DNA from: Mycolicibacterium cosmeticum
Lineage (GTDB): Bacteria > Actinomycetota > Actinomycetes > Mycobacteriales > Mycobacteriaceae
Direction: 5' to 3'
Assembly (NCBI RefSeq): GCF_000613185.1
Contig: NZ_CCBB010000003.1
Coordinates: forward strand, 558,001-622,000
DNA: 64,000 bases
Shown: one piece after another, positions 50,628-61,420 of the stretch
Numbering within the stretch: the stretch's first letter is position 1
How the letters are laid out: every line of letters starts with the position of its first letter
Notes under the pieces: model-generated
What the model saw: only the letters and a program-made list of their open reading frames with translations
Database searches by the model: none
What the model was told of the DNA's origin: nothing
Position numbers and translations under genes: made by a program

Positions 50628-51149
50628 ATGGCATTGCGCCCCGATCTGCTCGGGATGGTCTACAAGTACCCCGAGGTCTTCGTCGTCGGCCGTGAACAGG
50701 TCAAGCTGTTCGCCAAGTCGGTCAAATCCGAGCATCCCGCCTCGCTGTACGAGGATGCCGCCGCCGAACTCGGCCACGACACCTTGGTTGCCGGGCCGAC
50801 CTTCGTGTCGATCCTGGCGAATCTGGTGCAGCAGGATTTCTTCCGCAATATCGACGTCGGCATGGAGACCATGCAGATCATCCAGGTGGATCAGCGGTTC
50901 GTGTACCACCGGCCGATCAAGGTGGGCGATCGTCTGCACGCGGAACTGGAGATCATGTCGGTCGACGAGCGCTTCGGCGCCGATATCGTCGTCACCCGCA
51001 ACATCCTTCGGGACGACGATGCCGACGACGCCTTCGTGGTGATGGAGGCGTTCACCACGCTGATGGGTCACGAGGGTGACAACTCGGTGTCGGTGCAGTA
51101 CGACCGGGAATCCGGACAGGTGCGGCGTACGGCGGTCGCCCGGGATTAG
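50628..51149 (+). CDS. hadC: (3R)-hydroxyacyl-ACP dehydratase subunit HadC
   Basis: A 173-residue hot-dog subunit paralogous to HadA, partner of HadB for longer acyl chains. It begins MALRPDLLGMVYKYPEVFVV and has LVAGPTFVSILAN and FVYHRPIKVGDRLHAELEI, mirroring HadA segments. Catalytic residues are absent as expected. ATG three bases after the hadB stop, so the three subunits are co-translated. tRNA-Trp follows after 120 bases. Confidence 0.93.
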   Translation: MALRPDLLGMVYKYPEVFVVGREQVKLFAKSVKSEHPASLYEDAAAELGHDTLVAGPTFVSILANLVQQDFFRNIDVGMETMQIIQVDQRFVYHRPIKVGDRLHAELEIMSVDERFGADIVVTRNILRDDDADDAFVVMEAFTTLMGHEGDNSVSVQYDRESGQVRRTAVARD

Positions 51150-51269
51150 TAACTAACACTTGGGCCGATGTACACTCGGTCCTCGGGGTTTTCCCACATC
51201 AGCGCGCTGTCCGTCGGTTCGGAAATCGGCCGGTCGGGGAGCGCGCGAATTGTGTGAGGGCCGCAACGA

Positions 51270-51342
<73 letters not shown>

Positions 51343-51409
51343 CTCAACTGAATACTCGACGAGTGTGGACACTGGAAGGTGACCACCCGAACCAGATGAA
51401 AGGCATGCG

Positions 51410-52716
<1,307 letters not shown>

Positions 52717-52751
52717 AGCTTCGAAGAAGAAAAGAAAAGGAACGAACAACA

Positions 52752-53180
52752 ATGGCCCCGAAGAAAAAGGTCGCCGGGCTCATCAAGCTCCAGATCCAGG
52801 CCGGGCAGGCCAACCCCGCCCCGCCGGTCGGTCCCGCGCTTGGTCAGCACGGCGTCAACATCATGGAGTTCTGCAAGGCGTACAACGCCGCGACCGAGTC
52901 GCAGCGCGGCAACGTCATCCCCGTGGAGATCACCGTCTACGAGGACCGCAGCTTCACCTTCGCCCTGAAGACCCCGCCCGCCGCCAAGCTGCTGCTCAAG
53001 GCCGCCGGTGTGCAGAAGGGTTCCGGCGAGCCGCACAAGACCAAGGTCGCCAAGGTGAGCTGGGATCAGGTGCGGGAGATCGCCGAGACCAAGAAGGAAG
53101 ATCTCAACGCCAACGACATCGACGCCGCGGCGAAGATCATCGCAGGCACCGCCCGCTCCATGGGTATCACGGTCGAATAG
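52752..53180 (+). CDS. rplK: Ribosomal protein uL11
   Basis: A 142-residue ribosomal protein L11. [20 protein letters not shown] and [20 protein letters not shown] are conserved N-terminal blocks; the C-terminal RNA-binding part ends [17 protein letters not shown] (here [14 protein letters not shown]). It binds the GTPase-associated region of 23S rRNA and is the thiostrepton-interaction site. AAAAGGAACG lies upstream of ATG. 35 bases after nusG. Confidence 0.96.
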   Translation: MAPKKKVAGLIKLQIQAGQANPAPPVGPALGQHGVNIMEFCKAYNAATESQRGNVIPVEITVYEDRSFTFALKTPPAAKLLLKAAGVQKGSGEPHKTKVAKVSWDQVREIAETKKEDLNANDIDAAAKIIAGTARSMGITVE

Positions 53181-53241
53181 ACCAGAAACGCGTGGGAGAG
53201 CCCGCTTCGGCTCGCAACCACAACTCTGAACAGGAGACACA

Positions 53242-53949
53242 ATGAGCAAGAACAGCAAGGCATATCGCGAAGCCGCCGAGAAGGTGGATCGCACCAACCT
53301 CTACACCCCGCTGCAGGCCGCCCGGCTGGCCAAGGAGACCTCGTCGAAGAAGCAGGACGCGACTGTCGAGGTGGCCATCCGCCTGGGCGTCGATCCCCGC
53401 AAGGCCGACCAGATGGTCCGCGGCACCGTGAACCTGCCGCACGGCACCGGTAAGACGGCCCGTGTCGCGGTGTTCGCCGTGGGTGAGAAGGCCGAGCAGG
53501 CGCTGGCCGCCGGCGCGGACGTGGTTGGCAGCGACGATCTGATCGAGAAGATCCAGGGTGGTTTCCTGGATTTCGACGCCGCGATCGCCACGCCCGACCA
53601 GATGGCCAAGGTTGGCCGCATCGCCCGCGTGCTGGGCCCGCGCGGTCTGATGCCCAACCCCAAGACCGGCACCGTGACCGCTGACGTCGCCAAGGCCGTG
53701 GCCGACATCAAGGGCGGCAAGATCAACTTCCGCGTCGACAAGCAGGCCAACCTGCACTTCGTGATCGGCAAGGCGTCGTTCGACGAGGCCAAGCTGGCCG
53801 AGAACTACGGCGCCGCCCTCGACGAGGTGCTGCGTGCCAAGCCGTCGTCCTCGAAGGGCCGGTACCTGAAGAAGGTCACCGTGTCGACGACGACCGGCCC
53901 GGGCATCCCGGTGGACCCGACGGTCACCCGGAATTTCACGGAGGAATAG
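53242..53949 (+). CDS. rplA: Ribosomal protein uL1
   Basis: A 235-residue L1 protein of the stalk base. It has [38 protein letters not shown] and [20 protein letters not shown], the conserved L1 signature. CAGGAGA precedes ATG. In many bacteria L1 binds the mRNA leader to control its own operon. A long hairpin follows 12 bases after the stop, ending the secE-nusG-rplK-rplA segment. Confidence 0.96.
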   Translation: MSKNSKAYREAAEKVDRTNLYTPLQAARLAKETSSKKQDATVEVAIRLGVDPRKADQMVRGTVNLPHGTGKTARVAVFAVGEKAEQALAAGADVVGSDDLIEKIQGGFLDFDAAIATPDQMAKVGRIARVLGPRGLMPNPKTGTVTADVAKAVADIKGGKINFRVDKQANLHFVIGKASFDEAKLAENYGAALDEVLRAKPSSSKGRYLKKVTVSTTTGPGIPVDPTVTRNFTEE

Positions 53950-53960
53950 AAAGTCGGTCC

Positions 53961-54015
53961 GAGTGGCCAGTCGTTGTGCGGGTTGATCGAAATCCCGTGC
54001 AGTGACTGGCCATTC
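53961..54015. terminator. Hairpin after rplA
   Basis: GAGTGGCCAGTC (53961-53972) pairs with GACTGGCCATTC (54004-54015), 11 of 12 with one G-U. The inner part allows a second short helix (GCGGG with CCCG). It lies between rplA and the converging endonuclease gene and probably ends transcription in one or both directions. Confidence 0.65.
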
Positions 54016-54022
54016 GGCATTT

Positions 54023-54946
54023 TCAGGCTCGCCCCAGCACCACCGTGGCCACCAGCGCCCGGTGATCCGACCCCGGCACTCGCACCGCGCGGATACCGGT
54101 GACGGTGGCGTCCCGGGTCAGCACATGGTCCACCGCGACGACCCGCGGGACCGGCAGGTCATCGGGGTGGGTGCGCAGGAACCCGGCGCCGGCCTGGCCG
54201 GCGCCGTCGGCGTAACCATCACGCAGCAGGGCGCGGAAGACGCGCACATCGGCCGTGGCGTTGAGGTCACACCCCACCACCACCGGACCCTCGGTGCTCA
54301 CGCGCTTCAGTGCGGGTCCCAGCCGCGCGATATCGGCGCGCCAACTCCCGAACGCCGACCGCGGCGGAGACAGGTGGGTGCAGACCACCGTCGCCGGGGT
54401 CGACAGACCGGGCACGCGGATGCGCGCGGTGATGAACCCGCGCTGGAAACGCTCGTCGCTGCCGGTGCCAAGCACCGGATGGCGGCTCCACAGTCCGACG
54501 CCGGACGCGCGCTCGCCCGGTCGCAGCATGGCGAACGGGAAGGCCGCCGCGAGCCGAGCCGACAGCGCGTCGGCCAACTCCGGGGTGAGTTCCTGCACGG
54601 CCAGCACGTCCGCGTGCCGCTGGGCCAGCTCGGCGACCGCCACCGGATCCGCTTGGCCGTAGCGCAGATTCGCGGTGACGAAGCGCAGGACCGGGCCTGA
54701 CGGCGCTCGCCGGCGGACGAAGGACGGCAGTTGGGTCGCCAGCGCCGCGGCGGTCACCACCGCTGCGCCGGTGGCGGGCGCACCGCGCCCGGATGCCGCG
54801 AAGGCGACGGCCGCCACCGGGGCGCCCAGCATGAGATACGGCGACAGCGCGGCCGTCAGCAGCACGGTGCGATTGACGGCGGGCAGGAAGCGGGCCGCCA
54901 GGGCGGCGGTGGCGATCACGAGCAGCGCCACCCCGAGTGCCCCCAT
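54023..54946 (-). CDS. Endonuclease/exonuclease/phosphatase family membrane protein
   Basis: A 307-residue protein. Two or three membrane helices occupy about residues 1-85. The catalytic domain (about 95-305) carries the EEP signature: FVTANLRYGQ, VQELTPEL (metal-binding Glu), THLSPPRS, VVGCDLNAT and the last GSDHRALVA with the catalytic Asp-His. Substrate may be a sugar-phosphate, phospholipid headgroup or nucleic acid on the outer face; unknown. The ATG at 54946 overlaps the stop of the sigma factor gene (TGATG); an in-frame ATG at 54958 is an alternative. Expression is probably coupled to the sigma factor. Confidence 0.85.
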   Translation of the reverse strand: MGALGVALLVIATAALAARFLPAVNRTVLLTAALSPYLMLGAPVAAVAFAASGRGAPATGAAVVTAAALATQLPSFVRRRAPSGPVLRFVTANLRYGQADPVAVAELAQRHADVLAVQELTPELADALSARLAAAFPFAMLRPGERASGVGLWSRHPVLGTGSDERFQRGFITARIRVPGLSTPATVVCTHLSPPRSAFGSWRADIARLGPALKRVSTEGPVVVGCDLNATADVRVFRALLRDGYADGAGQAGAGFLRTHPDDLPVPRVVAVDHVLTRDATVTGIRAVRVPGSDHRALVATVVLGRA

Positions 54947-56148
54947 CAGCCCCCGCATTCGGCGAGCCGCCGGCGCAGGAACTCCCGTGCCGGTTCGGAA
55001 GCGTTGCGGTCCAGGGCGATTCGATACCAGTGCGCCGCCTCGGGCAGCCGCCCAGCACGGCGCAGCAGGTCGGCCCGGATCGAGGCGACCACGCTGGAGC
55101 GGGTCAGTCGGGGATCGTCGGCGACCTCGTCGAGCGCGGCCAGGCCGGTATCGAAGCCGGAGCGGAAACCCAGCGCCAGCGCCCGGTTGGCCCGGGCCAT
55201 CGGGGAATCGGTGATCGCGATGAGCCGATCGTAAGCCGCGCAGATCACCGCCCAGTCGGTCGACTCCCAATCCGGCGCCGTGGCATGCGCGGCCGCGATC
55301 ACCGCCTGCGGCAGATACGGTCCCGCGGCGCCGGCGGCCAGCCGCAGCCGGTCCAGCCCGCGCGCGATCCGGCCCCGATCCCAGCGGGTGCGGTCCTGCT
55401 CCTCAAGGGGCGTGAGCACACCGTCGGCGTCCACCCGGGTGCTGCGCCGCGAATCGTGCAGCAAGGTCAGCGCGGCCAGGGCGTGCGTTTCGCGGACCCC
55501 CGGCATCAGCGCGCACAGCTCACCGGCCAGCCGCACCCCCTCGTCGCAGAGGTCGTCGCGGATGGCCGACGGCCCGCCCGTCGACCAGTACCCCTCGGTG
55601 AACACCGAGTACACACAGGCCAGCACGTGCGGGGTGCGCTCGCCGAGCAGTTCGGCCGGCGGCACCCGCAGCGGGATGTTGGCGTGCCGGATCTTGGCCT
55701 TGGCGCGGGTGATCCGCTGCCCGACGGCCGCCTCGGACTGCATCAGCGCCCGCGCGATCTCGGGCACCGTCAACCCCGAGATCAACCGCAGGGTGAGGGC
55801 CAGCTGCGAGGGCCCGTCGAGGGCGGGGTGCGCGCAGGTGAACATCATCCGCAGCTCGTCATCGCGCACCGGGTGCACGGGCCGGTCGTCGGCCGGAATC
55901 GGCATCGCCGCGAGTTCCTTTCCGGGGCGCGATGTTTCGCGTCGCAACCGATCCAGCGCCCGATTGCGCGCGACGGCGATCAGCCAGCCGCCGGGGTTGG
56001 CCGGCGGGTGGTCGCCCCAGCTGCGCAGTGCCTCGGTGAAGGCCTCCTGGACGGCGTCCTCGGCGATGCCGAGATCGCCGCACCAGCGGGCGAGCGCGGC
56101 CACCGCAGGCCCCCATTCACGACGGAAGACGCCGTCCAGGATGGTCAT
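54946..56148 (-). CDS. ECF sigma factor of the ECF42 type (DUF6596)
   Basis: A 400-residue sigma factor, longer than ordinary ECF factors. Region 2 occupies about residues 8-75 (DAVQEAFTEALRSW, GWLIAVARNRALDRLRR). Region 4 lies around 110-165 (LTLRLISGLTVPEIARALM and SEAAVGQRITRAKAKIR). The remaining about 230 residues form the TPR-like C-terminal extension typical of ECF42 sigma factors (FTEGYWSTGG, ALMPGVRETHALAALTLLHD). This group is not paired with an anti-sigma factor but with YCII/DGPF proteins, and exactly such a gene lies 13 bases upstream. Starts at ATG 56148. Confidence 0.9.
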   Translation of the reverse strand: MTILDGVFRREWGPAVAALARWCGDLGIAEDAVQEAFTEALRSWGDHPPANPGGWLIAVARNRALDRLRRETSRPGKELAAMPIPADDRPVHPVRDDELRMMFTCAHPALDGPSQLALTLRLISGLTVPEIARALMQSEAAVGQRITRAKAKIRHANIPLRVPPAELLGERTPHVLACVYSVFTEGYWSTGGPSAIRDDLCDEGVRLAGELCALMPGVRETHALAALTLLHDSRRSTRVDADGVLTPLEEQDRTRWDRGRIARGLDRLRLAAGAAGPYLPQAVIAAAHATAPDWESTDWAVICAAYDRLIAITDSPMARANRALALGFRSGFDTGLAALDEVADDPRLTRSSVVASIRADLLRRAGRLPEAAHWYRIALDRNASEPAREFLRRRLAECGG

Positions 56149-56161
56149 TCGGTACGGGGCG

Positions 56162-56857
56162 TTACAGACCGGCGATCCCGGCCAGCTGCCGCACCAGCAC
56201 CGAACCGGCGGGGATCATCGAGGCGACCTTGACCGCCTCGTCCTGATCGGCGGCCCGGATCAAATAGAAGCCGTTGGCCACCTCGGCACCCTCGGCATAC
56301 GGGCCGTCGGTCAGCAGCACCTGCCCGTCGCGCACCCGCACCGTCGTCGCCGTGGCGGGCGGATGCAGCGGCGCGCCGCCCAGCACGTGGTCACCGATCG
56401 ACGTGCGGGCTTCCTGATGCAGGGCCACCCTGGCCTCGAACTCGGGGGAGCCGGGGATGTTGACGTCTTCCGGTGCCTCCAGCAGCAGGCCGAGCCACGC
56501 CGCCCCGACGGGCTCGGTGGGGGCGCCCCAGTGCACCATCGGCCACACCTCGACGGCGCCGTACTGCGCGGCCGGGATGTCGCGGGCCAGGGCCAGCGCG
56601 TCGTCGAGGTTGTCGGCCTCCAGCACGTAGTAGCCGCCGGCCACCTCAGCGCCTTCGGCGAACGGACCGTCGGTCACCACCGGATTGCCCGGCCAGCCGG
56701 TGATCAGCTTGCCGTCCTTGGCGGCGCAGAGCGCGTCCCCGGCGCGGATCGCCGACCCGGCCTTGGCGTGGAACGCCTGATAGGCGGCCATCTCGGCGGC
56801 GCCTTCGGCGGGGGTCAGTGCGCGCTCCGGGCCCAACAGCAGTGCGAAGTAGTACAT
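56162..56857 (-). CDS. Tandem YCII (DGPF) domain protein
   Basis: A 231-residue protein made of two YCII-related domains. The first (about residues 1-115) has VTDGPFAEGAEVAGGYYVL, the second (about 120-225) LTDGPYAEGAEVANGFYLI. DGPF/DGPY is the signature of this family, which is functionally linked with ECF42 sigma factors, although its reaction or ligand is unknown. The two-domain fusion is less common than single-domain partners. Leads the sigma factor gene in a leftward unit that may include the EEP protein. ATG at 56857. Confidence 0.9.
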   Translation of the reverse strand: MYYFALLLGPERALTPAEGAAEMAAYQAFHAKAGSAIRAGDALCAAKDGKLITGWPGNPVVTDGPFAEGAEVAGGYYVLEADNLDDALALARDIPAAQYGAVEVWPMVHWGAPTEPVGAAWLGLLLEAPEDVNIPGSPEFEARVALHQEARTSIGDHVLGGAPLHPPATATTVRVRDGQVLLTDGPYAEGAEVANGFYLIRAADQDEAVKVASMIPAGSVLVRQLAGIAGL

Positions 56858-56948
56858 GACGCCTCTTTCGGTAGGGGCGGGACCTGGTATCCCACTCTCT
56901 ACCTGTCCGACGAACGGCGCCCGCCCAATCCGACAGATGGGCCGAAAA

Positions 56949-57845
56949 TCAGCTCGCGAAGTTCGACTTCAACTCGCCGACGATGTCATCCCACAGGGCT
57001 TCGGGCAGGTCGTGGGCCATTCCGTCGAACAGCACCAGCCGGGCACCGGGGATGGCCCTGGCGATCGCCCGGCCTCCGGACGGGCGCATCAGCTTGTCAG
57101 CCTTGCCGTGGATCACCACCGTCGGCGCGGTGATCTGCCGGTTGTAACGCCGCAGGCTGCCACTGCCCATGATGGCCGCGAATTGTCTGCCCACCCCGGC
57201 CGGGTAGTACGAGCGCTCGTAGCTCTCGATGGCGTCGGCGCGGGCCCGCTCCGGTGGCGTGGGGAACCCCGGGCTGCCGATGATGCTCAGCACCCGCACC
57301 GAGTTCTCGACGATGGCCTCCCGGGTGGCCTCCTTGGGTTTCTGCAGGATGGCCAGCAGTTGTTTGGGCCCGGGCGGGGGCAGCAGCGCCTGGTTGTTGC
57401 TGGAGAAGATGACGCCCAGGCTGCGGGTGCGGTGCGCGTGCCGGGCGGCGAAAACCTGGGCGATCATGCCGCCCATCGACGCGCCGACGATGTGCGCCCG
57501 GTCGATGCTCAGGTGATCCAGCAGCGCGGCCGCGTCATCGGCCATGTCCTCCAGGGTGTAACCGGCCGGGCTGCGCAACCCGAGGAAGGACCGGGCCATC
57601 CGGGTCGGCAGCGGCGCGCCGCTGCGGGCGTGGGGCAGCTTGGTGGACAGCCCGATATCGCGGTTGTCGAAGCGGATGACACGCAAACCCTGGTCGACCA
57701 GTTTCTCGACGAAACCCTTGCGCCACAACAACAGTTGCGCGCCCAGCCCCATGACCAGCAGGACGGCCGGGTCGTCGGGATTGCCGAAATCCTCGTAGAC
57801 GATCTCGATGTCACCGTGCTTGGCGGTGCCGGTACGGACGGTCAT
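56949..57845 (-). CDS. lipG: Alpha/beta hydrolase (LipG-like)
   Basis: A 298-residue esterase/lipase-like hydrolase. The oxyanion region is LVMGLGAQ, nucleophile VGASMGGMIA (Ser about 111), acid in HGKADKLMRP (Asp about 244) and His in DGMAHDLP (about 276). Position and sequence match M. tuberculosis Rv0646c (LipG), a phospholipase/thioesterase acting on cell-envelope lipids. Start ATG overlaps the stop of the upstream ABC1 kinase by 4 bases. The mmaA genes that lie between rplA and lipG in M. tuberculosis are absent here. Confidence 0.88.
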   Translation of the reverse strand: MTVRTGTAKHGDIEIVYEDFGNPDDPAVLLVMGLGAQLLLWRKGFVEKLVDQGLRVIRFDNRDIGLSTKLPHARSGAPLPTRMARSFLGLRSPAGYTLEDMADDAAALLDHLSIDRAHIVGASMGGMIAQVFAARHAHRTRSLGVIFSSNNQALLPPPGPKQLLAILQKPKEATREAIVENSVRVLSIIGSPGFPTPPERARADAIESYERSYYPAGVGRQFAAIMGSGSLRRYNRQITAPTVVIHGKADKLMRPSGGRAIARAIPGARLVLFDGMAHDLPEALWDDIVGELKSNFAS

Positions 57846-59209
57846 GCGTTGCCCTCTTCTTCGGCTTGTTTGTGCTCCCGGCTGATCTCCACCATGAAAT
57901 TGGCGAAGTACCCGGTGAACTGCGGGTCACTCATCATCTGCCATCTCGGTGCCAGCAGTTTCATGTAGCGCTCCACGTAGAGGAACTGCTTGCCGATCAG
58001 CACCAGCTCGCGCGGCAGCTTCACGTCGTAGGCGTCGGCCAGCGTCGAGAGCTGCCTGCCGATCTCGGCATAACTCATCTCGCCGAGCGAGGACATGGTC
58101 AGCGGCGTGGCGAAACGCTCCAGATCCTTGGCCGCCTGGGCCTCCGGCTTGACGGTGCCGACCGCGCCCATCAACACCACGATCTTGCCCGCGGCCGCAT
58201 GGTCCTTCTTCACCAGCAGCGCATAGACCAGCTCGCGCAGCAGCCACCGGGTGCGCGGGTCGATGCGGCCCATGATCCCGAAGTCGAAGAAGACGATCTT
58301 GCCGTCGTCGTCGACGTAGAGGTTGCCGGCATGCAGGTCACCGTGGAACAGGCCGTGCCGCAGGCCGCCCTCGAACACGCTGAACAGCAGGGCCTTCACC
58401 AGCGCCTCACCGTCGAACCCCTTCTTGCGGATGGCGGCGACGTCGTCGATGCGGGTGCCCTGGATGCGCTCCATGGTGAGCACGCGCTCGCTGGTCAGAT
58501 CCCAGTACACCTGCGCCACCCGGATGTTCTCGCCCAGCGGGGAGGCGTGCATGTGCGCCACCCAGGCGTCCATGGATTGCGCTTCCAGGCGGAAGTCCAG
58601 TTCCTCGGCCAGATTGTCGGAGAAGTCGGCGACCACGTCCTGGGCCGACAGTCGCCGGCCCAGCTTGGCCAGCTCGACGATCTGCGCCCCGCGTTTGAGG
58701 ATCTGCAGGTCGGCGGCCACCCGGCGGCGGATGCCGGGCCGCTGGATCTTGACCACCACCTCTTCGCCGGTGTGCAAGGTGGCGTAGTGCACCTGGGCGA
58801 TGGACGCCGACGCGAACGGGGTCTCGTCGAAGGATTTGAACAGGTTCTGCGGTTCGTCGCCGAGTTCCTCCTTGAAGAGCTTGTGCACGGCGTCGGGGTC
58901 GGCGGGCGGCACCCGGTCGAGCAGTCCGCGGAATTCCCGCGACAGCGGCTCGCCGAAGGCGCCCGGGCTGGAGGCGATGATCTGGCCGAACTTGACGTAG
59001 GTGGGGCCGAGGTCGGCGAAGGCTTGGGGCACCTGCTTGATGATCTTCTGCTGCAGGCTGCCTTTGCCCAGGATGTTGCCGACGACGCGGGCGCCGGCCC
59101 GGGTGACCTGCCAGCCGGTAGCGCCGATCCGGGCGGCTTCGACGGGCAGCGGCACCCGATCGAGCCTGGCGACCTCGCGGTGCTTGGCTTTCGATGGCTG
59201 AGTGCTCAT
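57842..59209 (-). CDS. ABC1/UbiB-family atypical kinase
   Basis: A 455-residue protein of the ABC1 family. The family-specific KxGQ motif is in YVKFGQIIAS (near 70), the A-rich loop ASASIAQVHYA near 132, the metal-binding catalytic segment HGDLHAGNLYVD near 290 and FFDFGIMG near 308. UbiB/ABC1 proteins support lipid or quinone biosynthesis, probably through ATPase activity. Corresponds to Rv0647c. It is cotranscribed with lipG (overlap ATGA). ATG at 59209. Confidence 0.9.
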   Translation of the reverse strand: MSTQPSKAKHREVARLDRVPLPVEAARIGATGWQVTRAGARVVGNILGKGSLQQKIIKQVPQAFADLGPTYVKFGQIIASSPGAFGEPLSREFRGLLDRVPPADPDAVHKLFKEELGDEPQNLFKSFDETPFASASIAQVHYATLHTGEEVVVKIQRPGIRRRVAADLQILKRGAQIVELAKLGRRLSAQDVVADFSDNLAEELDFRLEAQSMDAWVAHMHASPLGENIRVAQVYWDLTSERVLTMERIQGTRIDDVAAIRKKGFDGEALVKALLFSVFEGGLRHGLFHGDLHAGNLYVDDDGKIVFFDFGIMGRIDPRTRWLLRELVYALLVKKDHAAAGKIVVLMGAVGTVKPEAQAAKDLERFATPLTMSSLGEMSYAEIGRQLSTLADAYDVKLPRELVLIGKQFLYVERYMKLLAPRWQMMSDPQFTGYFANFMVEISREHKQAEEEGNA

Positions 59210-59264
59210 GTGTGCAGTGTCTCAAAACCGCCGGTAGCACCAAAACCTGCGGGGTGTCCGGCGG

Positions 59265-60158
59265 CTACCGGCGCAGTTCGATGAGCTTGCGGTCGCGCCA
59301 CCGCACCCGCTGGTCCCAGTCCCGCAGATCGAGCAGGGCGCGCCGCTGCGCGGTGACCTCGGCGACCAGTTCGGGGGTCCACGGATCGTGTTGGCCCCGC
59401 TCGGCGCCCATCCGTTCGTACGCCGGGCCCATCTTGGCGGCATGCGAGGCGATACCGCCGCGGGTGTTCAGGTCGGCGGTTTCGAACGGCCCCATGAAGC
59501 TCCACCGCAGCCCGAGCCCGCTGCGGACCACCTCGTCGATATCGTCGACCGTCGCGACGCCGTCGCGGACCAGGCAGTAGGCCTCGCGCAGCAGCGCACC
59601 CTGCAGCCGGTTGAACACGAACCCCTCGACCTCCCTGCGCACCAGCACCGGACGCAGGCCCGCCGACCGGTACACCGCGACGGTGTCGGCCACGATCGCG
59701 TCCGCGGTCGCCGGCGAGGGCACCACCTCGACCACCGGCAGCAGGTACGGCGGGTTGCCGGGGTGGCCGACGAGGACGCGCGCCGCGATCTGCGGCGCCA
59801 GCCCCTCGGCCAGGGTGCTCGCCACGATCGCCGAACTCGAGCTGACCAGCGGGACATCCGCATCGGTGAGGGCGGCGGCCCGTTGCAGCAGCGTCCGCTT
59901 GAGGTCGGCGCGCTCGGGCGCGCACTCCTGGACGAAGCCGGCACCGGCCAGGGCGGCCGGCAGATCCGTGGTGAAGGTGACGCGATCGGTGTCGGTGCCG
60001 AGCTGCTCGAGCCGCAGTGCCAGGTCTTCGGCGGCCCTGGGCAGCGCCTCCTCGACCGGGTCGTAGACGGTGACGTCGAAGCCGTTGGTGGCGAACAGGA
60101 TCGCGAAGGCAACACCGATCGAGCCGGCGCCCAGGATCGTCACCGGCGGCTGACTCAC
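59265..60158 (-). CDS. 3-hydroxyacyl-CoA dehydrogenase family protein
   Basis: A 297-residue NAD-dependent dehydrogenase. The Rossmann motif is ILGAGSIGVAFA (GxGxxG), the family block VQECAPERADLKRTLLQ near 93, SSSSAIVAS near 120 and HPGNPPYLLPVVEVVP near 148 (HPxNP-like). NRLQGALLREAYCLV lies in the C-terminal helical domain. It resembles L-carnitine/hydroxybutyryl dehydrogenases and lambda-crystallin-type enzymes. GTG at 60158 overlaps the upstream alcohol dehydrogenase stop (GTGA). Final gene of an alcohol and aldehyde oxidation operon. Confidence 0.87.
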   Translation of the reverse strand: MSQPPVTILGAGSIGVAFAILFATNGFDVTVYDPVEEALPRAAEDLALRLEQLGTDTDRVTFTTDLPAALAGAGFVQECAPERADLKRTLLQRAAALTDADVPLVSSSSAIVASTLAEGLAPQIAARVLVGHPGNPPYLLPVVEVVPSPATADAIVADTVAVYRSAGLRPVLVRREVEGFVFNRLQGALLREAYCLVRDGVATVDDIDEVVRSGLGLRWSFMGPFETADLNTRGGIASHAAKMGPAYERMGAERGQHDPWTPELVAEVTAQRRALLDLRDWDQRVRWRDRKLIELRR

Positions 60159-61420
60159 AGCCGCCACCAGCCGCGATCCCCGTCGTAGCCGCGCCGCAGG
60201 ATCGCCAGCACCGCGTCGACGGTCAGCTCGCGCGGATTGTTGGCCGTCAGGCGGGTGGCCAGCATGGCCTGCTCGGCGACATGGTGGAAATCGCCGGGCG
60301 CCAGGCCCAAGGTGCGCAGATCCAGCGGGGCCCCGAGGGTCGCCAGGATGGCTTCGATCCGTTCGATCGCCGACTGCGCCTGCCGCTCTTCGGGATCCGA
60401 CTCCACCGCCGCGCCGAGGATGCGGCCGATCTCGGCGAACTCCGGAATCCGGGCCGGCAGGTTGTAGCGCATCACGTACGGCAGCAGTGCGCTGATGCCG
60501 AAACCGTGCGGGGTGTGGGTGAGCGCCCCGATCGGGGACTGGATGGCGTGCGCCCCCGCGGTGCCCGCGGTGTTGATGGCCATGCCCGCGCAGTAGGCGC
60601 CGAACAGGGTGTCGGAGCGGGCCGACAGGTCGGTCGGGTCGGCGGCCACCGCGGGCAGCGACCGGTTCAGCAGGGCCAGCCCGGTCCGCGCGTAGACGTC
60701 GGCCAGCACGTTCTTGCCGGCGTACAACGTGGTCGAGAGTTGGTCGGCGTCGGGGTTCTTCGCACGCCCGGTGAACGACTCGATGAGATGGGACAGCGCG
60801 TCGGCACCCGACGCGGCGGTCAGCCCGGGCGGGCAGCTCAGCGTCAGTTCGGGGTCGATGATCGCGGCGTGGGCTTCCAGGTAGGGGCTGGCAACCCCGA
60901 CCTTCATGCCCTGGTCCTCGTCGAAAACGACGGAGATGCAGGTGACTTCGGCCCCGGTGCCGCCGGTGGTGGGCACGGTGACCACCGGGATGCCCGGGCC
61001 CGGCACCAGGAACTGGCCGTAATAGTCGCGTACGTCGCCGCCGTGGGTGAGTACCACCGAGGCCACCTTCGCCAGGTCCATGCACGATCCACCGCCGATA
61101 CCGACGATCGCGGCCACCTCGCACGCGCCGAACCGCTCGGCGATGTCCACCACGTTGCGCCGGGGCAGGTCGGGTTCGGTCCCGTCGTAGACGAGGGCCG
61201 AAACACCCTGCTGGGTGAGGTCTTCGGTGATCCGGCCGAACTCTGCGCTGGCGGCCATCCGCGTGTCGGTGACGATCAGGACGCGGTCCCCGAGAGCGCC
61301 GAGGACACGCGGCAGCTGGCGGCGCTGCCCGGCGCCGAACAACACCATCGCCGGCTGCCGCAACAGGCCGATCCCGATCTCGTTGACGGTGCGGACGGGC
61401 GGGGTGAGGGTGTTCGTCAT
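60155..61420 (-). CDS. Iron-containing alcohol dehydrogenase
   Basis: A 421-residue group III alcohol dehydrogenase. The NAD-binding GGGS motif is in VGIGGGSCMDLAKV near residue 106, and VTVPTTGGTGAEVT near 147. Metal ligands are present as DPELTL (Asp), ALSHLIESF (His) and NTAGTAGAHAIQSPIGAL (His), with HTPHGFGISALLPYVM carrying the last His. Substrate unknown; related enzymes use simple alcohols, 1,3-propanediol, 4-hydroxybutyrate or maleylacetate. ATG overlaps the aldehyde dehydrogenase stop by 4 bases. Confidence 0.9.
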   Translation of the reverse strand: MTNTLTPPVRTVNEIGIGLLRQPAMVLFGAGQRRQLPRVLGALGDRVLIVTDTRMAASAEFGRITEDLTQQGVSALVYDGTEPDLPRRNVVDIAERFGACEVAAIVGIGGGSCMDLAKVASVVLTHGGDVRDYYGQFLVPGPGIPVVTVPTTGGTGAEVTCISVVFDEDQGMKVGVASPYLEAHAAIIDPELTLSCPPGLTAASGADALSHLIESFTGRAKNPDADQLSTTLYAGKNVLADVYARTGLALLNRSLPAVAADPTDLSARSDTLFGAYCAGMAINTAGTAGAHAIQSPIGALTHTPHGFGISALLPYVMRYNLPARIPEFAEIGRILGAAVESDPEERQAQSAIERIEAILATLGAPLDLRTLGLAPGDFHHVAEQAMLATRLTANNPRELTVDAVLAILRRGYDGDRGWWRL

